This document shows positions 35,001 through 40,912 of a stretch of DNA of 40,912 bases, piece after piece. The stretch comes from Hydrocarboniphaga sp. (lineage in GTDB: Bacteria; Pseudomonadota; Gammaproteobacteria; Nevskiales; Nevskiaceae), in contig NZ_JAQGNT010000076.1 in assembly GCF_028291725.1 (NCBI RefSeq), positions 1 to 40,912 of the forward strand. The letters are read 5' to 3'. The first letter of the stretch is position 1. Each line of letters opens with the position of its first letter. The notes under the pieces are model-generated. The model was not told the DNA's origin. It saw only the letters and a list, made by a program, of their open reading frames with translations, and ran no database searches. The position numbers and the translations under genes were made by a program.

Positions 35001-36359
35001 GGTTACGACAGCTTCAAGTCCGGTAATGCAGCGCGCACCGCCACCGTCTATGTCGCCGCCAACGACGGCATGCTGCACGCGTTCAGCGCCGACACCGGCA
35101 CCGAGCTGTGGGCCTACATTCCGACCGCGCTGCTGCCCCGGCTGTACAAGCTCGCCGACAAGAACTACTCGACGCGCCACGAGTATTTCGCCGACGGAAC
35201 ACCGATCGTCGGCGACGTGTATTTCGGCGGTGCCTGGCACACCATCCTGGTGGCGGGGCTCAATGCCGGCGGCCGCAGCTATTACGCGCTGGACATCACC
35301 GACCCGGCCAGCCCGAAAGCGCTGTGGGAATTCACCGACACCAATCTCGGCCTGAGCTTCGGCAAGCCCGAGATCACCAAGCTCAAGGACGGCAGCTGGG
35401 TGGTGCTCGCCACCTCGGGCTACAACAACCTCAGCCCCGGCGACGGCAAGGGTTATCTGTTCGTGCTCAACGCGGCGACCGGCGCCAAGATCCGCGAGAT
35501 CGGCACCGGCGTCGGTACCACCACTACGCCCAGCGGCCTGGCCCAGATCCGCGCCTGGTCCGACAACGGCGAGTACGACAACACTTCGCAGCGCGTTTAC
35601 GGCGGCGATCTCTACGGCAAGCTGTGGCGCTTCGATATCAACGGCGATGTCGGCGCCAGCGGCTACGACGCGCAGCTGCTGGCCACGCTGAGCAAGGACG
35701 CGGTTGCGCAGCCGATCACCTCGCGGCCGCAGCTGGGCAATGTCGGCGGCTATGCGATGGTCTACATCGGCACCGGCAGTTATCTGGGTGCAAGCGACCT
35801 GAGCAACGTTTCGGTCCAATCGCTCTATGCGATCAAGGACACGCTGGGCAGCACCAGCTACGCCAGTACCCGCGACGCCAACTTCGTGCAGCAGACCCTG
35901 GTCAGCGGCAGCTGCCCGAGCGGATCGGCGATCTGCAGCGCCGGCCAGCCGATCCGCACCAACAGCGACCTCAGCGTGAACCTGGCGATCAAGAACGGCT
36001 GGTACATCGACCTGCCGGCCAGCGGCGAGCGCTCGACCACCGATGCCGACCTGCAGCTCGGCACGCTGGCGCTGACCACCAACATCCCCAACTCGGATGC
36101 CTGCAGCGTCGGCGGCAGCAGTTACATCAACTTCTTCGACTATCGCAACGGCGGCTCGGTCACCACCGCCGGCGGCGTCAGCAGCGTGCAGATCGGCAGC
36201 GCGATCTCGACGCGGCCGGTGCTGGTCAAACTGCCCAACAACAAAGTGCTGAGCCTGGTGCGACTGTCCGACGGCACCACGGTGGTGGCGCCGACGCCGG
36301 TTGCGAGCATCGCCGGCACGACCCGGCGGCTGTCGTGGCGGCAGCTGGGTACGCAATAG
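32055..36359 (+). CDS. pilY1: Type IV pilus tip adhesin / assembly factor PilY1
   Basis: A 1434-residue exported protein. Signal peptide to about residue 26 (TSAPRA). A von Willebrand A-like domain starts with the metal site DDSGSM at 53-58. The middle part is long and Cys-rich with a repeated Ala/Pro-rich insert. The C-terminal PilY1 beta-propeller runs from about 958: VYVAANDGMLHAFSADTGTE, PRLYKLADKNY, and a calcium-loop-like DINGDVGASGYD near 1195. It is longer than the about 1160-residue P. aeruginosa protein. PilY1 caps the pilus, controls its retraction and senses surfaces. It is the last gene of the operon. Confidence 0.93.
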   Translation: MDIPNGRIARLLPILGLLLCTSAPRAAPTDISSSPLVTSSTAAVLPNLQFILDDSGSMLFDYLPDYVSDYNLYTGDASGSTQNMCRASDGGYDVNCCRNSNGDQRGVSACFYDQDSESTSSSPFGSWRAHPPFMSNEFNAVYYNPAILYTPPKKADGSSYASQTDPAAVKQDAYGIQGTRTINLNTQFPDIAWCAGFDCSTDCLRNGNYNLPGVVNGKAYTRFCPVTASGSGKRVDGPLDSPVISTVNFGPYYYRIEAGEYCTTADLQSCSVQTVASTSYPYAAPVRWCNSAANAAAAVPASGSCEAVYTSSYRYARYPGKFYVPGSAAIPGVAAQAAVPATASFTLTLTNCSSIKGRARITAIQVNGGANLLTAATPYETAATTLAADVINLFQSSAYIAGRSSATVTLTQTVASNQTDIVTVTRNTAAGSSSNQCTISLTPATPRFSGYVAAVAAVAPVPAVAALYPGRFVRTDIIASVSSYLKAATRTDCAGTTCSYSEEISNFSNWWTYYRTRMQMAKSSASLAFSPIDDKYRVGYAQLNSDPAALNVATYNSTQKTAWYAKLLAASPSGGTPLQRALSRAGRTFAGKRGSVVGGADPVQYSCQQNFAILTTDGYWNGTPEAKKIDGTTDVGDADGSLSPPMLGSGTSNTLADIAAYYYNTDIRSSDYANCSGALGAGVDVCPNIVPVTAQDAASNQHMTTFTVGLGIPGFMQYTADYEAATSGDYYSVKNQTAANPAAGVCSWQSTGACIWPTPSADSQANIDDLWHAAVNGHGRYYSAGNPAALRSGLADALSGIAVRTGASAAATASNPNVVSGDNFIFSSTFESVNWTGELTRQTIDIGTGAVSSSFDWHARDALDSNSARTIYLFDGSASAAASKLRSFSWSLLGATEQAYFLSPAIDSLTQLCTSGSNCLSGSVRTAAGGSNLVEYLRGDRSLEGDIFDGSMPFRSREHLLGDIVDSEPVYVKKPIFSYADAGYDSFKSGNAARTATVYVAANDGMLHAFSADTGTELWAYIPTALLPRLYKLADKNYSTRHEYFADGTPIVGDVYFGGAWHTILVAGLNAGGRSYYALDITDPASPKALWEFTDTNLGLSFGKPEITKLKDGSWVVLATSGYNNLSPGDGKGYLFVLNAATGAKIREIGTGVGTTTTPSGLAQIRAWSDNGEYDNTSQRVYGGDLYGKLWRFDINGDVGASGYDAQLLATLSKDAVAQPITSRPQLGNVGGYAMVYIGTGSYLGASDLSNVSVQSLYAIKDTLGSTSYASTRDANFVQQTLVSGSCPSGSAICSAGQPIRTNSDLSVNLAIKNGWYIDLPASGERSTTDADLQLGTLALTTNIPNSDACSVGGSSYINFFDYRNGGSVTTAGGVSSVQIGSAISTRPVLVKLPNNKVLSLVRLSDGTTVVAPTPVASIAGTTRRLSWRQLGTQ

Positions 36360-36370
36360 CGGCAGTGTGA

Positions 36371-36388
36371 GTCGGGCTTTAGCCCGAC
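36371..36388. terminator. Hairpin after pilY1
   Basis: GTCGGGCT-TT-AGCCCGAC is a perfect stem 11 nt beyond the pilY1 stop, followed by ATTCCCCTT. The T-tract is weak, so it may be a REP-like hairpin rather than an efficient terminator. Confidence 0.45.
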
Positions 36389-36524
36389 ATTCCCCTTGGA
36401 CGCGGTTGCTGTTGGCCGGCGCCGCCGCGTGCACTTATGTCTTCCGGCACAGGGATGCGCCCAGCGGCAGCGGATAGACTGGGCGGCAGCCCGGTATGCC
36501 GGAACCGCTTTGAAGGGGAAGAAC

Positions 36525-39500
36525 ATGGTGCTACCAGGGATGGTGGCGGCTGCGCGCCGCGATATCGGCTGTGCCGCGATGGCTCTGAGCTTGCTGATGC
36601 TGGCCGCCTGCGGCTCCTCCTCGCCCGACGGCGACATCAGTGGCGGCAATGAACCCGCCGCCGAAACCGGCCGGCATTTCTTCATCAAGCCCGGCGCAAG
36701 CGCCACCAGCGACATGATCGCGGCGATGATTCAGGCCGCACCCGGCGATCTGATCGAGTTCGACTGCGGCTACTTCGAGCTGACGTCGTCGCTGCAGCTC
36801 AGCCACACCGAAGACGTGCGCATCAAGGGATGCGGCCGTGAGAAGACCGTGCTCAGTTTCAAGACCAACAACGCGCCCGAGGGCATCCTCGCGGTCAGCG
36901 TGCGCGGCATCACCATCGAAGACCTGAGCGTGGTCGACACCGCCGGCAACGGCATCGAGCTGCGCGGTGTCGACCACGCGACGCTGAGCCGCGTGCGCGC
37001 GATGTGGTCCTCGGGCGGCGGCCGCGCCAGCGCTGATCCGATCAACGCCAGCAACTACGCGGCCAAGCTCACGGTGCCCTGCACCGACCCGGCGACCGCC
37101 AATCCCGACGCGCCGGAGAACAAGCTGCTCGGCGTGCTGGCCGACACCCGCTCGCCGGATTACACCGTCAGCAAGCTGTCCGGCCGCTACGGCATCTACC
37201 CGGTGTCCAGCCAGAACGTGCTGATCGAGGACAGTGAATCCATCGGCGCGTCCGACGCTGGCATCTACGTTGGCCAGACCAACACCGCGATCATCCGTCG
37301 CAGCCGCAGTGCCTACAACGTATTCGGCTTCGAGATCGAGAACGTGCAGGGCGGCGAATACGCCGACAACCTCGCCGAGTGCAACACCGGCGGCTTCCTG
37401 ATCTACGACACCGACGGTCTGCGCCAGTACGGCGGCCGTTCGCGCATGCACGGCAATACCGCGCGCATGAACAACACCTACAACTTCACCTCGGGCGGCA
37501 TCGTCGGCAACGTGCCCGCGGGCAGCGGCATGCTCACACTGGCCTACGACCAGATCGATATTTTCGACAACGAATTCCGTGATAACGACACCGGCGGCAT
37601 CATCCACATCAGCTACGAGATTTTCCCCGAGGGTGCGGACCGGCCGGCCGAGCACCGCATCGACTGGTACACCGAGGGCCTGCACATCTGGCACAACCGC
37701 TTCGTCAACAACGGCAATCATCTGCCGCTGCCGACGGTGCAGAACCTGATCGCGCAGGACGTCGCCAAGTTTCTGCCGGCGATCGTCGGGCTGAAGAACC
37801 AGACCGCGTGCCTGCTGCCGGCCAATTTGGCGCAGTGCCTGTCGGCCGGCGCGGTCAATTTTCGCGGTGCGCACATCCTCTGGGACGGCCTGCTCGACCG
37901 CTATGCGAAAGACTGCGCGTATCCGCTCGACGCCAACGGCGAGCCGGTGCCGATGGACGCGCGCGGCAAGCCGGTGCTGACCAATGAAGTGCCGGACCCG
38001 AGCTGCCACTACAACGCCTACAAGTTCGACACCATGGCCATGGATGCACCGCGCAAGCTGCCGGACTGGTATTCGTGCATCGACGAGGACAACGACTTCA
38101 GCAGCGACAGCCTCACGTTCTCCAACTTCCACGGCACCAAGGGCCTGGAGCTGATCGTCGAGAGCAGGCTCGATCTGACCACGCTCGCACAGTTCCCGGC
38201 CAGCCTCGACCTCACGCCGCATCGCTGCAAGGCGCAGTACGGACGCAATCTCGATCCGTTGCCGGCCGTGGTGATTCCGCCGTTCGTGCGCAGCGGCGAC
38301 TACGACCCGGCACCGACAGCGGAGCAGGTCGAGCAGCTGTGCAAGGCCAAGATCGCCGACGGCGCGGTCAACTTCGACGCGGCCAAGGTCAACTGTCCGA
38401 CGCTCGATCAATATCATCTGTTCGACGACGAGCAGGACCCGACCAGCACGCCGCGCGGCGGCGGCCTGCCCTATGCGCTGAACACGAAATTGTTCAGCGA
38501 CTACGCGGTGAAATACCGCGTCGCCTACCTGCCGCCGGGTACTACCGCGGTGTATCGCGACTCGTCCGGCAACGGCATCAACGCCGCGCTGACTTTCCCC
38601 GCCGGCACCATCATCGCCAAGACTTTCGCGTTCGCCGACGAAGCCGCCGGCACCGAGACGCCGGTGGAAACGCGGCTGCTGATCAAGCGCGTGTCGAGCA
38701 AGGGCGTCGCGCGCTGGGACGGCCTGCCTTATGTGTGGTCCACCGATGCGAGCACCGGCAAGCGCGCCGCCAAGCTGACGCTGGGCGGCGCGGTCACGTC
38801 GGCGCACTGGGATCACACCGACATCGATTCCGGCATCCGTCATGCCGGCTCGACCAGCGCGTACCTGGTGCCGCATGCCAACCAGTGCCTGAGCTGTCAC
38901 TCGAACGAGGACAACGAGCCCGGCGCGGCGCCGATCGGCCCGAAAGTGCGCTTCATGAACCGGCCCTATGCGTCGGAGAGCAAGCGCGTTACCGGCCAGA
39001 GCCGCCACGAGGTCGCCGGCAAGAACCAGCTCGCGTACTGGTGCGGCCATGGGTTGATCGCCGGCTGCCCGGCCGATCTCGGTGTCGATGACATGCGCCA
39101 GGTCGCGGCCAAGCTCGAACGCATTCCGACGTTCAACAAGCCCGGCGATTCCGGCTTTGCGGCGAACTCGCCGCAGGATATCGAGGCGCGTGCGCGCGCC
39201 TGGCTCGAAGTCAACTGCCAGCACTGCCACAACGTGAGCGGCTTCGCCGCGAGCACCGGTTTTTATCTGGACTCGCTGCGCAAGGTCGACACCACTTACG
39301 GCATCTGCAAGAGCCCGACCGCGAGCGGCCAGGAAGGCAGCGGCGGCCGCACTTACGACATCCATCCGGCCCAGGTCGCCGACTCGGTGCTCGCGTTCCG
39401 TATCGGGCCGGAGGCGACCACGCCGGCTGCGCGCATGCCGCCGCTGGCGCGCAGCGTCGTCGACGAGGAGGGCCGTGCGCTGATCGAGCAGTGGATCGGC

Positions 39501-39557
39501 AGCGTAATCACAGCCGACGAGGCGAAATATCCGGGCTCGACCAGCTGTGAGAATTGA
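36525..39557 (+). CDS. Lipoprotein joining a parallel beta-helix domain to a diheme cytochrome c
   Basis: From ATG 36525 (AAGGGGAAGAAC upstream), 1010 residues. The lipobox LAAC puts the lipid on Cys29. Residues about 45-470 form a right-handed beta-helix of the pectin-lyase/NosD type (VRGITIEDLSVVDTAGNGIELRG, NVLIEDSESIGASDAGIYVG). From about 600 the sequence is that of SO2930/HNE_0200-type diheme cytochromes: LDQYHLFDDEQDP, LPYALNTKLFSDYAVKYRVA, CLSCH at 788-792 and CQHCH at 898-902. In other bacteria these two families are usually separate neighbouring genes; here they are one protein. It is presumably an outer-membrane electron-transfer or oxidative enzyme; the substrate is unknown. Confidence 0.82.
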   Translation: MVLPGMVAAARRDIGCAAMALSLLMLAACGSSSPDGDISGGNEPAAETGRHFFIKPGASATSDMIAAMIQAAPGDLIEFDCGYFELTSSLQLSHTEDVRIKGCGREKTVLSFKTNNAPEGILAVSVRGITIEDLSVVDTAGNGIELRGVDHATLSRVRAMWSSGGGRASADPINASNYAAKLTVPCTDPATANPDAPENKLLGVLADTRSPDYTVSKLSGRYGIYPVSSQNVLIEDSESIGASDAGIYVGQTNTAIIRRSRSAYNVFGFEIENVQGGEYADNLAECNTGGFLIYDTDGLRQYGGRSRMHGNTARMNNTYNFTSGGIVGNVPAGSGMLTLAYDQIDIFDNEFRDNDTGGIIHISYEIFPEGADRPAEHRIDWYTEGLHIWHNRFVNNGNHLPLPTVQNLIAQDVAKFLPAIVGLKNQTACLLPANLAQCLSAGAVNFRGAHILWDGLLDRYAKDCAYPLDANGEPVPMDARGKPVLTNEVPDPSCHYNAYKFDTMAMDAPRKLPDWYSCIDEDNDFSSDSLTFSNFHGTKGLELIVESRLDLTTLAQFPASLDLTPHRCKAQYGRNLDPLPAVVIPPFVRSGDYDPAPTAEQVEQLCKAKIADGAVNFDAAKVNCPTLDQYHLFDDEQDPTSTPRGGGLPYALNTKLFSDYAVKYRVAYLPPGTTAVYRDSSGNGINAALTFPAGTIIAKTFAFADEAAGTETPVETRLLIKRVSSKGVARWDGLPYVWSTDASTGKRAAKLTLGGAVTSAHWDHTDIDSGIRHAGSTSAYLVPHANQCLSCHSNEDNEPGAAPIGPKVRFMNRPYASESKRVTGQSRHEVAGKNQLAYWCGHGLIAGCPADLGVDDMRQVAAKLERIPTFNKPGDSGFAANSPQDIEARARAWLEVNCQHCHNVSGFAASTGFYLDSLRKVDTTYGICKSPTASGQEGSGGRTYDIHPAQVADSVLAFRIGPEATTPAARMPPLARSVVDEEGRALIEQWIGSVITADEAKYPGSTSCEN

Positions 39558-39567
39558 TTCCGCACCG

Positions 39568-39634
39568 GTAGGAGCGGGTCATACCCGCGACTGAGGCCTT
39601 CAAGAGCACGGTCGCGGATATGACCCGCTCCTAC
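39568..39634. repeat. 67-bp inverted repeat (GTAGGAGCGGGTCATACCCGCG type)
   Basis: GTAGGAGCGGGTCATACCCG and its near complement surround a spacer of about 20 nt. It has the same outer ends as the repeat at 7524-7589. It lies between the cytochrome fusion gene and yceH. Confidence 0.85.
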
Positions 39635-39691
39635 GGTCGATGCGATGACCTGAGGCCGCGCAAAGCGTTAGCATTCGCGCCCGCGTTTTCG

Positions 39692-40348
39692 ATGAGTGTG
39701 CGTTCCATGTCCGATTTGCTGCTGAGCCTCAACGAGGCCCGCGTGCTGGCCTCGCTTTTCGAAAAGTCCGTGATCACGCCGCAGTACTACCCGATGACGC
39801 AGAACGCGACGATGCTGGCGGCGAACCAGAAGAACTCGCGCAGCCCGGTGATGAGCCTCACCGAAGGCGACACCGGCGCCGCGCTGATCGCGCTGGAAAT
39901 GCAGCGGCTGGTCAAGCGCGACGAGAGCAGCCCGCGCGCGGTGAAATGGCGCCAGCAGTTCCAGCACCAGATGCTGCTCAAGCCCGCCGGCGTCGCCGTG
40001 CTGGCGACGCTGATGCTGCGCGGCCCGCAGACCTTGGCCGAGCTGCGCGCCAATGCGAGCGTGCTCAACGGCCCTGCCGACATCGACGGCGTGCAGGCCG
40101 CGCTGGACGATCTGGCCGACCGTGCGCAGCCGCTGGTCAAGCTGCTGCCGCGCGCCAGCGGACAGTCGACAGTGCGGTATGCGCACCTGCTTTGCGGTGA
40201 GGCTGCGATTCCGGTGATGGCGGATGCGCCGGCCGCGTCTTCATCCTCTAGCGGCGGCTCGTCGAACGCGACCCTGATCGCTCAGCTGGTCGAGCGAATC
40301 GAGGCGCTGGAGGCGCGTGTGGTCGAGTTGGAGAAGCTGGTTTCCTAG
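39692..40348 (+). CDS. yceH: YceH family protein (DUF480)
   Basis: A 218-residue protein. LLLSLNEARVLASLFEKSVITPQYYPMTQNA is the DUF480 N-terminal winged-helix signature, followed by NQKNSRSPVMSLTE. The second winged helix carries AVLATLMLRGPQTLAELRANA. A Ser/Gly linker leads to a C-terminal coiled coil (LVERIEALEARVVELEKLV). Function is uncharacterised; E. coli YceH is the reference. ATG 39692 is preferred; ATG 39707 is an alternative start. The frame is open to 39620 through the repeat tail, which is not counted. Confidence 0.9.
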   Translation: MSVRSMSDLLLSLNEARVLASLFEKSVITPQYYPMTQNATMLAANQKNSRSPVMSLTEGDTGAALIALEMQRLVKRDESSPRAVKWRQQFQHQMLLKPAGVAVLATLMLRGPQTLAELRANASVLNGPADIDGVQAALDDLADRAQPLVKLLPRASGQSTVRYAHLLCGEAAIPVMADAPAASSSSSGGSSNATLIAQLVERIEALEARVVELEKLVS

Positions 40349-40364
40349 CGCGCCGCGCAGTGGC

Positions 40365-40742
40365 CTAGAAGCTACCTAACGGGGTAACTACTGAGCTAGT
40401 GGCCACCGAAGACGTGGCCGAGCAGAGCAGCAGCTCGCTGAAGCAGGCGACCGCATTGCCGAAAATGGTGCTGAGCGCCACCGAGGCGGTATCCAGCACC
40501 AGCAAACCGGTGTCGGCCGCCAGGCTCAGCGGCAGATCGAGCACCGGATGCTCCGGGGGCTTCATCCCGTAATACTCGTAGCGATCGAGCGAGTCTTCGT
40601 TGCCGGTCAGCGAAGCCAGGTTGAGCTGGGTGCCGGCATAGGCAACCGGCGCCTTGCTGCGATCGTGCGTGACAACTTGCCCGGTTGCGCAGGCCGTCGA
40701 GGCCAGGCACATCAGTACGGTGGCAAACGGCGTGCGGCTCAT
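40365..40742 (-). CDS. YceK/YidQ-like lipoprotein
   Basis: A 125-residue protein. The short signal MSRTPFATVLMCLASTAC gives a possible lipidated Cys18, although Ser at -3 makes a weak lipobox. The body has YAGTQLNLASL, DLPLSLAADTGLLVLDTA, the DUF1375 pattern of E. coli YceK and YidQ (periplasmic-facing lipoproteins of unknown role). It is convergent with yceH, with 16 nt between the stops. Confidence 0.75.
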   Translation of the reverse strand: MSRTPFATVLMCLASTACATGQVVTHDRSKAPVAYAGTQLNLASLTGNEDSLDRYEYYGMKPPEHPVLDLPLSLAADTGLLVLDTASVALSTIFGNAVACFSELLLCSATSSVATSSVVTPLGSF

Positions 40743-40864
40743 GTCGTGCTCCCAGAGATGCTGGCGCGATCATAACGCGGTACCACGTAGGTTAACGTGA
40801 AAGAGACCTGATTTAGGGCGCAGAGGTCCCTGGCCTTTTGAGGCCATGGGAAGCGGGGTGGAGA

Positions 40865-40912
40865 TCAGGGTGCTGCGGGGATCAGGCCGTACTGAGTGAG
40901 GGCCTTGATCCA
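40865..40912 (-). CDS. C-terminal end of an unknown gene (cut by window edge)
   Basis: The minus strand enters at the window edge and reads WIKALTQYGLIPAAP before a TGA at 40865-40867. Fifteen residues are too few to name a family. A GGCCTCAAAAGGCC hairpin (about 40834-40847) follows the stop and may end its transcript. Confidence 0.35.
   Translation of the reverse strand, partial: WIKALTQYGLIPAAP

Noticed and set aside
34731-36434. 567-codon open frame opposite pilY1
   Set aside because: Shadow of the PilY1 beta-propeller coding sequence.
36531-39365. 944-codon open frame on the minus strand opposite the beta-helix/cytochrome gene
   Set aside because: Shadow ORF in a GC-rich region; the plus strand carries the lipobox, beta-helix and two CxxCH motifs.
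40865-40912. Right-edge peptide WIKALTQYGLIPAAP as a transposase end
   Set aside because: Too short to assign; kept only as an unknown partial gene.

Overview
The window is GC-rich chromosomal DNA, probably from a gammaproteobacterium of the Nevskiales/Xanthomonadales type. The basis is aroK-aroB, proteobacterial gltB-gltD, a type IV pilus minor-pilin operon ending in pilY1, a YceH (DUF480) gene, and many intergenic palindromic repeats. This placement is inference from gene content, not from a phylogenetic marker.

Layout. 1-54: 5' end of a transposase, cut by the window edge. 124-1860 (minus): a periplasmic phosphate-binding-like protein and an outer-membrane porin-like barrel, beside a fragment of a second porin. 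2295-6296 (plus): Ig-like lipoprotein, shikimate kinase, 3-dehydroquinate synthase, dGTPase-like HD hydrolase. 6497-10484 (plus): fatty-acid desaturase and a secreted ExeM-type nuclease. 10603-11404 (minus): Phd/PIN toxin-antitoxin pair with its own operator. 11592-17716 (plus): a terminator hairpin in the leader, then gltB-gltD (glutamate synthase). 17978-25328: a 7.3 kb foreign island. 25430-28426 (minus): CPA2 antiporter, a PhyH-fold enzyme with halogenase-type active-site residues, and a small membrane protein. 28735-36359 (plus): pilE-fimT-pilV-pilW-pilX-pilY1. 36525-40348 (plus): a lipoprotein joining a beta-helix to a diheme cytochrome, then YceH. 40365-40912 (minus): a YceK-like lipoprotein and the end of an unknown gene.

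The island is the most remarkable region. It holds 40 tRNA genes on one strand in 4.2 kb, each with an encoded CCA. They cover all 20 amino acids with 39 different anticodons; only CAT occurs twice, once as an elongator and once as an initiator-like tRNA. The array includes tRNA-Ile(TAT) with a 33-nt variable region and a long-armed tRNA with a Glu anticodon (TTC). An HNH endonuclease gene follows on the same strand and ends in a Rho-independent terminator. Toxin-antitoxin remains (mntA/hepT on the left, higB/higA on the right) flank it. The ancestral gltD-repeat-antiporter junction is present twice, once on each side, so the island probably entered by homologous recombination; no integrase is visible.

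Other points: a 78-bp palindromic repeat occurs four times with the same length plus one half copy, and one copy lies in frame inside the pilW prepilin leader. The PhyH-family protein carries His-Gln-Ala in place of the usual His-X-Asp facial triad and resembles SyrB2-type Fe(II)/2-oxoglutarate halogenases in several blocks.
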